A DNA stretch of 64,000 bases from the NCBI GenBank assembly GCA_009746045.1, contig RPFO01000130.1, forward strand, positions 1,096,200-1,160,199, read 5' to 3'. Numbering within the stretch: the first letter of the stretch is position 1; each line of letters starts with the position of its first letter. Made by a program: the position numbers and the translations under genes. Shown here piece after piece: positions 23,546-35,741 of this stretch. The notes under the pieces are model-generated. The model saw only the letters and a program-made list of their open reading frames with translations. It had not been told where the DNA came from and ran no database searches. This DNA is from Mesostigma viride. Its lineage: Eukaryota > Streptophyta > Mesostigmatophyceae > Mesostigmatales > Mesostigmataceae.

Positions 23546-23819
23546 CTATCGTACGTCACCTACACTACACAATGTTAAGTGCTTGTTGTTATATAGGACT
23601 AGAGAGAAGGGGACCGATGTTGCATCGGTACTAGTGCCTACTGGCAACCGTGCCCGCCCTTCATTGAGAGGGGCGAGACGCCTTGAGACATGTGCTTTGT
23701 TTTTCATTTTCACACCGTACAGAGTGGTGTGGTGAACTAGGGAGGCCTTTTTGCAGCTATTGTAATCCTTGTTTCTATGGTAGGAAGGCACTCCAGTAGA
23801 CCTAAGCATCAGCAACTAT
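23546..23819. other. Unassigned sequence
   Basis: An 89-codon minus-strand open frame exists but has no recognisable features. Confidence 0.3.
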
Positions 23820-24274
23820 TAAAAAAAAATTAAAGTGTAACATAACTCCGTTGGGAGTATATGTAGCACATAGCCCTTGAGAGGGGGCATATGGCCTATC
23901 ATACATCCTAAGCTACTTCCTGCAAGGGTGGGGATGTAAAGGACCCTTGCTCTAGGTGCACCAGGGCACGTGCATCCCCATGATCTTCAAGCTATGCCCA
24001 GCGAAGGGGGAGCCTGTCATGGGGGGGAAGATCAGCATAGCTATACAAAGAAGCTAGGGCATGGCGTCTCAGCAGAGAGGTACTCCCTGCATGGGCACAA
24101 CATAACTAAATAAAGCTAGGCATCATCTGGAGTGTGGCTCATCATAGGCACACATGTACATGATTAAATAAAGCGCGTGGCTCAGCTAGGATAGGGCCTC
24201 TAGGAGGCGTACATGCACATGGCCACGGTCTATCTATTCTACACTACTACTACTGTATTCCGCAGCGCTGCTGT
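23820..24274 (-). mobile_element. LINE-D 3' UTR insertion
   Basis: A 455-bp, 5'-truncated LINE-D in minus orientation with an A/T tail and a 12-bp TSD, ATCAGCAACTAT (23808-23819 and 24275-24286). It has the ACTCC-CAAC-GGAGT hairpin. The sequence runs through the 3' UTR to the region just after the ORF1 stop, again without any ORF2. Confidence 0.9.
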
Positions 24275-24286
24275 ATCAGCAACTAT

Positions 24287-26000
24287 AACTAAATTTTAAT
24301 ACATTTTCATAAACAGTGCACATGAATAGTTCTCATCACTCAATCTCTCTTACTAAATTGAACCCTCACCATCATAGAGCCTTTTGGCCATACATTTCCA
24401 TAAAACAGAGCTTTATTTCCATAATAAACACATGTGGCATGGCATCATGTCAGAGAAAATAGTTTAAAATCGTGTTGTCGATCATCATTTGTCTGTAGAC
24501 CGTCGTGATTTTTCTCATCATCCATGATCTCAGAAAACCCTTCATTAAGAAAATACACAGTACCACTTCTCCTAAGGTTGACATACAATATCAAGGCCTC
24601 AGACGGCAATCTCGTTGCAGGCTGCGGCAACACACACCATGCTATAGCCACATAGGTTCTGCCTGAGTTAACAGGCGTGCAGCCAACAGGTGTGCAGACC
24701 AAATGTTGGTTTGCATCACAGGCCATAAATTGAACAACACGACACAACATGATATAATTGGCTCAGACCCTTAGATTCCGCCATCAGAATGCGCTCAGAA
24801 CTTTAAAAGTGATCTAAGTTATCATCAGCGCCAAGAGGACAGCACAAACAAAAACATAAACAAGCAAAATATACGACCGCCACACAGAAACTCATCAGAC
24901 AAATGCCTCGTTTGTCAATCATAAGCGGAAGGCAACATGAATGAATTTGCCTTTCCTCTGACTCGTCATCTGTTTGATCATCTCTTGAATCCATGGTGGC
25001 ACATCAGAAAGACTTCACATACACACGCAAAACTTTCACCACACTATACAAGCTTTCAAGGACAAACCAGGTATACAGAAACTTGGAAAAATGTCCCAGA
25101 CTCCTTCGTCCCAGAAAGCACACCATGGTGTAGCCTGGGATAGCGAGGGTTGGGCGTATGCTGGCTGGTCAGAATGTCGGTTCCTTACAGCCACATCCCT
25201 CTGGCTTCAGGGAACGGGCCCAAGTACACGGGTGCGCACGAAGACCAACTAAATAGAAGCCTTGTCATGTATTTTGACACCGCACAAAACCAGCACAAGT
25301 AGACTTCCAAACTACCAATTTTCAGACCAAACTGTACATTTTGGCAGCACATAAGTAATGTGACCAAGGTGAAGTTTCCTTGACACATGTCGCAAGTTTC
25401 TGCCATATGCTCTTGGCATCCATTCGATGAGTACGATAATAGCCACAGCCAGTTGGAAACCGGTGCGGCGTACGAGTCAAGATACCAGAGCCTTGAGTTG
25501 TGGCAAACACAGACAACATTGAACCTACCAACCCTAGGTATCAACAAGCACAAAAGACAAGAATACAAATTAACACTGGATCCGTATCCGTTGCAGTTTC
25601 TCGGGGCACTTTATCGGCCTTCATCTCATGCAATAAATTTGGCTTGAATAATGCACCAGCTTGAAGACCTGAATGGAAATACACACAATAGATAGGAACA
25701 GGAAAACAAACCATGCTTATCAGGCTCTCATCCTCGCATACAAACAAAAGGGCTCAACGCATGGCCATTTCCCTAACCCAGGGTCAGTGTGGATGTGTCA
25801 GATTTAAAAAGCTCGTATAATTTTCTTTCCTTCATTGAGGTCGGCGTTGGATTTGGTTTCATCATTCACAGCCACACATGCAAGCCCAGCACCCCACCGA
25901 CCACACACAAAAAATCTTGCCTATGCTTTTATTTTCTTAAAACTGATGTTTGCAATGAAACAAAATAAGAAACTTCCAAAATAGGTTTTCGCAGTTGTGC
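24287..26000. other. AT-richer region with a degenerate coding segment
   Basis: On the minus strand, 24445-24750 contains VVQFMACD followed by Val/Ala/Cys-rich sequence. This is related at nucleotide and protein level to QAVQFMACD in 59541-59750, inside a DNA transposon. A plus-strand acceptor-like CGGTTCCTTACAG before 25191 precedes a short open frame (HIPLASGNGPKYTG...). No gene model could be completed. Confidence 0.35.
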
Positions 26001-26045
26001 ATGGATCAGTTCTGGCTTGAGCGCTTAAAGCGCGGTTTAGCACAG

Positions 26046-27049
26046 TTAGAATCCGCGTCGATCATTTGGGGAAAGGATCATCACATCCAAATCAACTGCG
26101 AAAAACCTTGTTTCCACACTACAAAGAGAAAAAAGAAAAGAAAAACATCTGCAAACAAAATGTACGAACAATAATTTTCTACTGGTCATGGGAAAGCCCA
26201 GCAGAAACTCAAACATGTTCTCAACCTTTGCGCTCACAAAGGATCTCATTTCCTTATTAAGGAAGAGGAAAACGAGAGAAGACGATTCATAGGAGCGCGT
26301 GAACTAACGCTCTCTTGGAAACGAACGCCATCGATCACACTGCCGGAGGGGAAAAAAACTCACTAGCGTTGGACACAAATTCAGCTTGGCTCACCTGAAA
26401 CTTGAGCTTGAAGGTAGACTCCGGCGAGTCCCACGCGCCTGCAGAAAAACAAATCCAGGACGAAACGTGGCAGGAACAGGTTACTGCCTCCGCAGGTTAC
26501 AAAATGGTCCCAACCTACAGGGAAAATTGCACCCGGCAAGCGCCATCCTTAACCTGTCAAAACCCAGAATGTGAACGTGATACAGAAAGATGTCATTCGC
26601 ATGGTCTGTCCAGTAGAGTCCGAGCGACGACGCCGCTACCCAAGGCAATGGAATATGCGAATGCTCCAGGAGACATCAAAGCAAGCCGAAGCAAGCCAGA
26701 CGCCTGCAACCAGCATCGTTCTGTGACGTTTACGCCGGAACCTACGTCGGGGCACCAGACTTTCGCCTGGTAAGACGCTCCGGAAGCGTTAGAAGTGCTT
26801 TGCAGGCATGGGCAGAGCATCTTCCCGTCACGTGACACACCTACTAACACCTACTCACATCCAACGTACATAACTGGTGTAACAAACGTGGCGAAAACAA
26901 TCAAACAGAAAGGAGAGGACAACTACCTGCACGGGTGCTGCTGCTTACACGCTCCCGCTCTTGACAGCGAAACGCCGTCGGCAACGGTGGGAATGTACAC
27001 TCGCTAGCGCTGGCTATCGTTTGTGGGTGCCTCGGGCGATTTGCCCTCA
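26046..27049 (-). CDS. Tentative spliced gene, unrecognised
   Basis: A well-bounded exon at 26401-26444 (acceptor TTTGTTTTTCTGCAG, donor CAG/GTGAGC) encodes AWDSPESTFKLKFQ. An upstream open frame from an ATG near 27048, with a donor before GTAGTT near 26930, joins it in phase. Downstream candidates are a 27-nt exon encoding EMRSFVSAK (about 26226-26252) and a terminal frame ending DLDVMILSPNDRRGF at 26046, but their phases do not all agree. The model is incomplete. I do not recognise the product. It would be divergent from the SHMT gene. Confidence 0.3.
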
Positions 27050-27738
27050 TCTATCAATGGCGCCGCCTTTTATGTTGCCGCCGCCAGCGTTTTGTCGGGC
27101 CCCGCCCTGGGCCGAAGCATCGAGACGCCGTCGATCCATCCAGGTTGCAAGGCACTACAAGCGTGCACCGCAACCGCCGGCGCGCTGCGCCCCAGCGTGT
27201 CGGCATGGTCTGAGTTTGGTATGCCGCCGGCCGTACCCCTAGGAGTGCCTCCACTGCATATCCAGCCTCCTGTTAGCCTAGTGCAGGGCCGCAACTTAAT
27301 GCTGGCCACACAGCGCATCGGACTGTCCAGTTAGTTAGTTGGACTACGGTGCGCGCCGGACTACTGTCCAGTTGTTGTTGTTGTTGTGTCCCACGCCGCC
27401 CATGGGCAGCAGAGAATCTACTGTCCAGTACTCGTGTGAGTGTCCCCGATCATGGCGAACCTCGGCCTCGTGGCGACCGGCTGTGCAGCCTGTGCTCGAG
27501 ATTCATTACGACGTGTGGCCGGAGATACGACCAGGAAGCCAGGAAGCTCCAGGAAGCCAGGAACCATGAACCATCACTGTACGAGTGTACGTGTGTGGGC
27601 GCAAGCCGGGCGCGGTCGTGCGGGGTAATAAGTGGGCCGCCGCTGCTGGTTTTTATTGTACGTGGACGAGGTGGCGACGAGCGTGTGAGCAAGTCCCCAG
27701 TCCGCCTTGGTGTGAGGGGGAAACAGCGGCTGCTAGCC
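27050..27738. promoter_or_regulatory. SHMT upstream region
   Basis: A GC-rich upstream region, probably containing the SHMT promoter and 5' leader. The SHMT frame stays open upstream of the chosen ATG back to an ATG at 27349, so an N-terminally extended form is possible. No TATA box could be assigned. Confidence 0.4.
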
Positions 27739-30700
27739 ATGGCGTCCGTGAAAGATGTCAGCTCCTGGGGAAACCAGAGTTTGAAAGCCATCGACCCAGA
27801 TGTATTCCAGCTGCTGGAGAAGGAGAAGCAGCGCCAGTCGACGGGCATCGAGCTCATCGCTTCCGAAAATTTTACATCGCAGGCAGTGATGGAAGCTCTA
27901 GGCTCGGCATTTACCAATAAATATTCCGAGGGTCTGCCCGGTGCTCGGTATTACGGAGGCAACGAGATTATTGATCAGGTTAGTGAACTACCGTAGTCGG
28001 TGTCCTTGGGCAGAACTTGTCGGGCACGTTTGTATGTAAAGCCGAAATCCCGTTAAACATATCAAGTCACGTCATTTTCCACAATGCAGCTGCTTTTGTA
28101 TTCTTATGAATGCCGGGAGCATGTTAAGACGGGCCTGGTGGTATGAAAGTATGTTACTTGCAGTGTATCAAGGCCCTTTTTCACTTCGATGAATAAAACC
28201 CGCATTCGCGGTTTTCGCGAATGACGTGGTTTTAATACCAAGGGTGCTAGCAGTGAAGATAAATACGGAGCAGTGAGCTTTTGGATGTCGTGACTGGATG
28301 CTTACACTGGCAAAATTTATTGTTCTGTTCCTGCGCTTTGTGTTCGATTTTTGTGGTCCAATGGTATCAGGTGGAAACAATATGCAGAGACCGAGCTCTT
28401 AAAGCGTTTCGGCTTGACCCCACGGTGTGGGGTGTGAACGTGCAGCCTTATTCAGGCTCCCCAGCAAACTTCGCCGTATACACGGGGCTTTTACAACCCC
28501 ATGACCGCATCATGGGCCTGGACTTACCATCGGGGGGCCACCTTACCCATGGGTTTATGACAGCAACGGGCAAGAAGATCTCAGCCGCCTCTATTTATTT
28601 TGAGGTAGGTGGCATGCTGCTGTCATACGCTTTTTTCCCGCACGAACGCACGCACACAAACGCTCACTCATACATGCCTGGACACACACACACACACACA
28701 CACACATGTTTAGTTCCTATTCCCCTCCCTCCAGGGCTCATACCCCTGGTGTATCACCCCCTTGGCCTGTTCACCCCTTCCGTCACCCCTTTCAAATTTG
28801 CTGCTGCCCTCGCCCCCCACCCTCCCCCTCCATTTTTTGTGTTCTAACCCAATGCCGTGGATGACAGTGGTTCTCCCCCTCCCCTCCCCCCCATCGGCTC
28901 TTAGTTCTTTTTAATTCCCGTTAATTCTTTCCCCCTCAGTTCTTTTGGATACTAGCCGACGCCAGCTTACACCATCCTGATGCGCCTCCCCCCATTTTCA
29001 AATCACTTTGTCTTCCCCATAATCATCTAATTCCGTGCCCCCCCCCCCAGTCATTTGCGTACAAGCTCAACCCCGGCACCTGCATCATCGACTACGATGC
29101 GCTCGAGTCCCGCGCGCGCGACTTCCGGCCCAAGCTGATCGTGGCAGGCGCCAGTGCGTATCCCCGAGATTGGGACTATGCGCGCATGAGCGCGATCGCA
29201 AAGTCGGTCGGCGCATACCTTATGGTCGACATGGCGCACATCAGCGGCCTCGTGTGCGCACAGGTAAGGGGGGGGGCGCGGTCTCTGTAGCCAGTCATGC
29301 ATGAGCGCGATCGCAAAGTCAGTCGGCGCATACCTCATGGTGGACATGGCGCACATCAGAGGCCTCGTGTGCATTCGGGTAAGGGGGGGGGCGTGGTCAC
29401 TGTAGCACACGCGTCGGTCACTGTAGCCGGTCATGCATAGTTGGAGAGTAATTTCTGAAAAAAGAACTTGAATACATTGTGCGTGGCGTGCGCCTCATGG
29501 GAGCCGTGGCACATTAATTGTGCGTGGCGTGTGCCTCATGGTAGCTGTGGCACGTTGGGTGGGCAGGTAGAAGATGATGTAAATGGTGAGCATTCGAGCA
29601 AGTGGAAGTTTTCAATGCCAGCTGAGGTGTGACAGCATTACAAGCTTTTGTCTGGCTTGGTGGAATAAATGTCAGCATCCCAGCAGGTGTTTTTTTTTAG
29701 CGCCAGCTAGGGGATTGAGGGGATTACTATCAGATGAGTATCACATCATTATCATATAATCATCAGTGCCAGAGCAAGGGCTTATGGTCATGCCAGCAAG
29801 CTTTCCTTTTTTTCCCCTAGGTGGCAGCAAGGGCGTGCCAGCAGTACTCGGGAGTGATGAGCCAACACATCAATCACCATCTTTCGGATGAGCGCTAGCA
29901 CCGCCATGATTCCGACATGTCGCTTCCTGACCCACCATGAGTAATTCTGGTGACGCCCACTGGCATTTGCATTATCAGTAATATTACTGACGCCCCTTGG
30001 CACGTGCAGCCGTCCTGATACCTTGCTGGGAAGTTATTGTAGCGCTGGCTCGTTAACATACTGCCCCCAGGCCACTTGTTTACCAAGTCGTGAGTGGGGT
30101 TCCGGATGAAAGGGATAACTTCTAACCTGGTTGGGGGAGGTTGGGGGCGTGTCTGTAATGTCTACCTGGTTGGGGGCTTGACTATCTATGTAATTACTTT
30201 TTCCCCCCTGTGCTATCAAATGCTCTGCGCGAGGTATGCTAAGCACTTTCTAGTAGCCCACGTGGGATGTTTCCATATTTATCTATCTACTTTGTTTTCC
30301 CTTTGCTACAAACTGCTCTGTGCGAGGTATGCTAGGCATTTTCTAATAGCCCACGTCGGATGTTTCCCGTTCCGTTTGGGTTACGCAAAATGCGACATCA
30401 AGGCGTTGTATGCGCCCGCCTTTGAGCACGCCCCTTGCATGGCATCCTGTGTTGTTATGCCGGCATCCGTGCGTGGATAGATTTCCACGGAGGCTACAAT
30501 TTGCATGTCTCAATCAGACGGTTTAGACCCTTTTTTTCGCAGTCATGGTTGGTCAGCCCTTGTCAGAAAAAGCCCTTGTTGTTGTTCAGTGATGGTTCAA
30601 TAAGGCATGCGGTACTACAGGAGCGGGCATTGATGTAGAAAACCATGCAATCATGGCAACTGAATTGGAGAGCCTGCCTGGCTTGTCAGTTTCATAACTG

Positions 30701-33700
30701 GATGGTCGGTTTATTAAGTCTGAAATTTATTGCCCGGGAGTGATGAGCCAACACATCAATCACCATCTTTCGGATGAGCGCTTGCACGCCATGATTCCGA
30801 CATGTCGCTTCCTGACCCGGTGGAATAAAATATGCAACTTAATTATCATAAAAATTTGTTTATTGTTCTTGGTTTATATCTTTTTTCCCCATCTCACTTG
30901 GCATTTTCTAATAGCCCACGTCGGATTTTTTCCTGTTTCGCGTGGGTTACGCAAAATGCGACATCAAGGCGCTCTCTGCGCCCGCCTTTTAGCACGCCAC
31001 CTGCATGGCACTCCCTGTTGTGATGCTGGCATCTGTGCGTTCTACGATATCATAAAAGGCGATATTTTGTTTCGCATTCCTTTGTTCTTTTTTTCAATAC
31101 TTCTGTGCGGGGTTTAAACCTTAGCCTATTTAGAGGGAGGAGGGGATGATGCAGAGGGGGGGCAGGAGGGGTGGGGATCCTCTCTTCTAGATGGTTAGAT
31201 TTAGGCCCTGACTGGATGTGAAGTGTTTTGCAGCGGGGCGTGATGAGCTAACACATCAATCACCATCTTTCGGATGAGCGCTTGCACGCCATGATTCCGA
31301 CATGTCGCTTCCTGACCCGCATGATCCATCGTTGTATTCTATACAGCTAAACTATCCGATCAAATAATTATTATTAACTTATGGTAGAATTAATTTATTA
31401 TGAACTTATTATTATTGACTATGCGATTGTATTCTATTTTGTAAGTTTTGGTTACTGATACGTTTATGTACGCCTTTCTTCGTCAAGGGGAAAAACCTGT
31501 TGCATGCATGAACTCGATATTTGGTGCGGATTTCCTGTCGAAATTCTGTATGTCGAGGCAATCATTTTCAGTTTGTGTGCAGGTTTGTGCAGCATTTCTC
31601 GACGCATCGTATTCAGTATAATTTGTCGCGTTATTGTTTCATAATCGGAACGCATTTAAATTAGCTCAGTTGGACTCTCACATTCCACCCTGAGTCAGTC
31701 ATAATGCGACAGGGAACTCTGCCTCCCAGCACACGACCCCGCATGACTACGCCCACCCGGGCCCTGCTGCCTGCGGGCCGTCTGTATGTGCGCGGAAACT
31801 TTTCCGGGGGGGCAACATTTTTTTCCCAAGAGAAAACTTAATATCTCATAGGATTACGAATTTGTTCATTGTTAATCTTTAATATTCTAGTTAATCGAAT
31901 AAGCTTGACAAATGTTTGCTGTTCACTGCTTCCACATTACCAGCAAACAGAAACCAGCAATTTGACTACATGGACGTTTCCACTCGCATCGCACCATTCC
32001 ATGGTACCCTGCCCCTGTTTCCAACCTGGCATCGTCGCCTTCTTGTTACTGTGCCCACAGGAGCAAAACCAGCCGTTTGAGTATGCGGACATTGTCACCT
32101 CGACGACGCACAAGTCGCTGCGGGGGCCGCGCGCGGGCATCATCTTCTACCGCGTTGAGTTTGAGACGCGCATCAACATGGCCGTCTTTCCCGGCCTGCA
32201 GGGGGGCCCCCACAACCACCAGATTGCGGCGCTGGCAGTTGCCCTCAAGCAGGTGATGAATCGGTTGAGTCGGGATGCACCATGTCAAAGGCCCCATGAC
32301 CTCACAGGATGCAACGTTTTTCGTGTCAGTAGTTGAGGACCTGAGTTTGCATTGATTTCTGTGCTGGCGGTCGCCTTCAAGCAGGTGATGAGTGGCTCCG
32401 TTTGGGATGTGCCACGTGAGAAGCCCCATGGCCTCACACAGGATGTTAAACAAGTTTTTGTTTCAGTAGTTGAGCAGCCGAGTTTGCGGTGACCTCTGCG
32501 TCGGCTGTCACCTTAAAGCAGGCGCGTGCTTGGTCAAGCCAGTGCCACGTGCACAACCGTAAGGTACCTATATGCATGCCAGCATTGCTCAGGCAGGCGG
32601 GTGCTTGGTCAAGTGCCTAGGTGCCGTCATTTGAATCCTGCAGGCGTATGATTTCATCCATGTGCCATGGAATGCATGCCATAGAGGCACTATCTAACGT
32701 CTATTAATATCTAATGTCTACTAGCAAATGTGCCTGCCCACCTACACTTATTCTGCCTTTCTTCCTCTTATTCCGCCTGCATTCCTGCTCTCTTCTGTCT
32801 TGCTGCCGCGGTTTCTTGTGAGGCAAGGGAGCCATCTTACAAGGTGTTTTCAAACCCATTGGCATGCCTGCCTGCTTTCTTATGCGCCACCTAAGACTAG
32901 TTCTCAGGCGGTGGAGTTGTCGTGTTATTGCTAACACTCCCGGGCTATACCTGTCCCTTTGCCTGCATAGGTATCTATTACTCTTTGTGCAGGCGATGGA
33001 GCCGTCGCTGAAGGTCTGGCGGCTAAGGTCTACTTACCTGCCTGTGCAACTTATTCGACTTGTTTGTCACCTGAACACGGTGTGTGCAGGCGATGAAGCC
33101 CTTGTCGCGTGTGTACGTGCTAACGTGCCTACCTGCTTGTTTGCTTGCCACCAAACGCTCCTACATATGAGCAGGCGATGGAGCCGTCCTTCAAGGTGTA
33201 CCAGCAGCAGGTGAAGGCGAACGCTGCCCATCTCGCGCGCTCGCTAATTGAGCGCGGGTACACGCTGGTCACGGGCGGCACTGACAACCACCTCATCCTG
33301 TGGGACCTGCGCCCTCAGAAGATCACGGGTGAGCGATATCTCCACACTGTGCTTTTCACCTCCTCACCATGTGCTTTTTGTTGGGGCTGGGCGTGGTGTA
33401 CGCACGTGGACAAGTACTGTCTGGTGGACAAGCTTTGGCCTCATCCTGGGGGACCTGCGCCCTCAGGCAGTTGCTGAATTGGTCCAACACAAGTGCGGCT
33501 CTATCCAGCCAGTTGCTGTACATCTCTATCACACGCGTGGCTCTTTCCAGGCAGTTGCTCTACATGTTGCTACATACAGGCGGCTCTATCCAGTGTGTCA
33601 CTGGATGGTATGCAGGCAGGTAGGTGGAGGTAGAAGGTGTGTGACTGGGCCCATGCCCTGTGTGCTCTCACTCACCCGCGCGCCCAATGCTATCGCACGT

Positions 33701-34755
33701 ATGTGACGGCCACTGCGGCCTGATCATGGCATGCAGGCAGCAAGATGGAGAAGGCGTGCGACCTGGTGCCCATATCTTATGCTCTCACTCACCCTCGTGC
33801 TCCCACCCTCGGGAGGACAACTCGTGTGCTGCCTGTTCGTGGCATGCAGGCAGCAAGATGGAGAAGGTGTGCGACCTGGCCCACATCACGCTCAATAAGA
33901 ACACCGTCTTTGGCGACACCAACGCGCTCGCGCCCGGTGGCGTGCGCATCGGTGAGTGGTTCATTTTGACCCACATTCTAACGTTAATGTGGCGATTGTT
34001 CTCGTTTTTACCCTGGGGAGGAGTGATGGCCTTAAAGTGATGGCCACTGGTCAGTAAGAGCTACCTGAATTAGGTGCAATATTTAATTAAGTAAGCATTT
34101 GTCCTCATCTCATTGCCGCTTCCTGCCACTAACCACGCCTGCGATGACCTCGCATGTGACCCTGATGGGGGAACGGCACGCTGCGCGTGTGTGCCTTATC
34201 CTGCCCACTGCAGGCATGCCGTGGATGACCTTGCGTGGCCTTGGTGGTCTCACTTGCCTATAAAATTGCCTAGTTCAGTTGGTAATACATTTATTAGTTG
34301 TCCAAAACATTTTCTTTAAAATTATTCCGCTTATGCGCAATTCTTGATCTCTGGGTGCACGCCCGCCATGACCTCGCGCGTTACTCTGTTACTGGGCTGG
34401 AATGTTGCATCCTTGTTTGCTCGCCTCCTATTCCAACAGGCACGCCGGCGTTCACCTTGCTCGTTACTCTTGTACTTAGCTGGAAAGTTTCCTCGTTGTT
34501 TGCTCGCCTCCTATTTCAACAGGCACGCCCGCGATGACCTCGCGCGGCCTGGTGGAGGCCGACTGGGACAAGGTGGTCGACTTCCTCGAGCGCGCGCTCA
34601 AGATCGCGCTGGATGTGCAGGAAAAGTCCGGCACCAAGATGGCCGACTTCGTGGCCGCGCTGTCCGACAATGTCGAGCTGGCCAAGCTCAAGGACGACGT
34701 GCTCGCGTTCTCGAGCGTGTTCCCCATGCCCGGGTTCGACAAGCCTGCGCAGTAA
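27739..34755 (+). CDS. SHMT: Serine hydroxymethyltransferase, seven exons
   Basis: This PLP enzyme interconverts serine plus tetrahydrofolate with glycine plus methylene-tetrahydrofolate, feeding one-carbon metabolism. Exons: 27739-27978, 28371-28604, 29051-29263, 32061-32252, 33175-33328, 33850-33951, 34523-34755. All introns are GT-AG, phases agree, and 1,368 nt give 455 residues, near the usual size. Family motifs appear in order: ELIASENF near residue 38, [17 protein letters not shown] near 63, [12 protein letters not shown] near 130, DMAHISGL near 219, the PLP-lysine motif [13 protein letters not shown] with Lys about 247, [10 protein letters not shown] near 373, and C-terminal [10 protein letters not shown]. 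The ATG at 27739 has a good context (AGCCATGG) and matches the cytosolic family start. An in-frame extension upstream could encode a targeting peptide. The gene is intact. Introns 3-6 contain degenerate copies of the neighbouring exon edges. Confidence 0.96.
29290..29390 (+). repeat. Duplicate of the SHMT exon 3 end and donor within intron 3
   Basis: About 95 bp repeats 29186-29280 with few changes, including the sequence for [19 protein letters not shown] and a following GTAAGGGGGGGG donor. In the copy, Ser-Gly becomes Arg-Gly and Ala-Gln becomes Ile-Arg. It has a usable donor, but no acceptor is evident. Confidence 0.9.
29850..31322. repeat. Dispersed repeats in SHMT intron 3
   Basis: A unit of about 88 bp (GTGATGAGCCAACACATCAA...CGACATGTCGCTTCCTGACCC) occurs at 29855-29935, 30737-30820 and 31239-31320. 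A second unit (GCGAGGTATGCTA, TAGCCCACGT, GTTACGCAAAATGCGACATC) occurs at 30218-30445 in two partial copies and again at 30897-31015. They are intron-internal, non-coding and diverged by up to about 10%. Confidence 0.85.
32230..32530 (+). repeat. Tandem copies of the SHMT exon 4 end and donor
   Basis: Starting inside exon 4 (GCCCTCAAGCAGGTGATG), the sequence repeats near 32365 (GCCTTCAAGCAGGTGATG) and more weakly near 32505 (CACCTTAAAGCAGGCGCG), period about 135 bp. The following intron sequence (CCCCATGACCTCACAGGATG, TTTCAGTAGTTGAG) repeats too. Confidence 0.85.
32815..33174 (+). repeat. Degenerate copies of the SHMT exon 5 acceptor and start
   Basis: The true exon 5 start reads GCAG/GCGATGGAGCCGTCCTTCAA. 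Related sequences precede it near 32990 (GTGCAGGCGATGGAGCCGTC), 33087 (GTGCAGGCGATGAAGCC), and more weakly near 32820 and 32903. The preceding sequence (ACCTGCYTGT, TTTGTC) repeats at a spacing of about 90 bp. Confidence 0.8.
33720..33785 (+). repeat. Decoy copy of the SHMT exon 6 start
   Basis: GGCATGCAGGCAGCAAGATG with the following GAGAAGG and GTGCGACCTGG occurs about 110 bp upstream of the true exon 6 start at 33850, with its acceptor. It loses the frame soon after. Confidence 0.88.
34120..34522 (+). repeat. Degenerate copies of the SHMT exon 7 start in intron 6
   Basis: The true exon 7 start reads ACAG/GCACGCCCGCGATGACCTCG. Related sequences lie near 34126 (CACGCCTGCGATGACCTCGC), 34205 (GCAGGCATGCCGTGGATGACC), 34357 (GCACGCCCGCCATGACCTCG) and 34430 (TTCCAACAGGCACGCCGGCG). 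The sequence before them (GTTTGCTCGCCTCCTATT) also repeats. Confidence 0.85.
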
Positions 34756-35319
34756 GGGCCGCGGTTTTACGGGCCGTTCCTACCAGACAACTGCGCTAAT
34801 CGTTGCATGGCGGCGGCATGCCATGCGTCCAGGAATGGTTGTACTTCATCACTAGTTGTCTCACTTAATAAATTAATAAGTTGTTATTTAGACAGTAATA
34901 AATAATCAAGAATCAATAAGTCAAGACAGTATGCTTATGGCAGCGATATGTTGAGCCCGTGCCAGCGTTCTGTCTAGCTTTGATTGTGCTAGCTTGAGTG
35001 TGTACAAGCAGCTCAATCGTCATTCTAGACAAGTTGTTTGTTGAAATTCGTCTACTGGGACAAGCGCTATCTTTCAAGGCTGAGTCCTTTATGTACAACT
35101 ATTCATGTCAGCAATCCCTCTACTAGAGTATTGGACTCCGGGACCCAAACTGCCCCGCCGATGTATTCAATAAGACTGCCAGAGACAGATAACTGCAAAG
35201 ATCTTCGCTAAGAGCAATGCCTTAGCAAAAGCTAGACATACAATCACCTCACAAGATGTATGCTACAGTGGTACCTGCCAGTCACATGCCAGATCGAAAA
35301 CTTATAATGGCCATTGAGT
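34756..35319. other. SHMT 3' flank
   Basis: An AT-rich non-coding stretch after the SHMT stop codon. AATAAATTAATAAG at about 34868 may include the polyadenylation region. No gene seen. Confidence 0.45.
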
Positions 35320-35715
35320 CATCCCCATGTCGCACCGTGCGAGCAGGATCGGGATGCAAGGTCGCAAGGGACGCCACGGTCAACCCTCCCGCCAATTTTC
35401 CAGCCTCACTCGCCTCCTGGCCCGCCTTGAGCGGGATGAGGCTCAATCGACACGCCAGCGACCCCAGCCAGGACGGAGGCGACGCATATCCGCCCTGAAA
35501 GAAAGACTCCATGCGTTGAAAAGCATTAACCCCAATCGCCACCCTCCTCCCCCCCCACCCCCTCCACCCCCACCCCCACCTCCAGCACTACCCTTCTCCC
35601 CCCCCCCACCCCCTCTAATAGGGCAACGGCCCATTCTTGGTATTGCTGGCTTTAAAGAGTTGGCTTGATGTTGTAGATAGATTAGACCGGTAGGCCGGAT
35701 TGTGTGTCCCCATTA
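35320..35715 (+). mobile_element. LINE-G deletion derivative
   Basis: 35327-35655 repeats the start of LINE-G ORF2 (compare 61848-62180), reading MSHRASRIGMQGRKGRHGQP, then LLARLERDEA and a Pro-rich linker. After GQRPILGIAGF the sequence jumps to the LINE-G 3' UTR (TTGATGTTGTAGATAGATTA, GACCGGTAGG). The endonuclease and reverse transcriptase regions are missing. Confidence 0.75.
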
Positions 35716-35741
35716 ATGAATTAATTAATTAGGAACATAAC

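Noticed and set aside
33240-33706. Open frames in the SHMT intron 5 region
   Set aside because: Shadow or intron sequence; the true exon 5 ends at 33328 and exon 6 starts at 33850 with matching phase.
35443-35634. Polyglycine minus-strand frame
   Set aside because: Complement of the Pro-rich linker of LINE-G ORF2.
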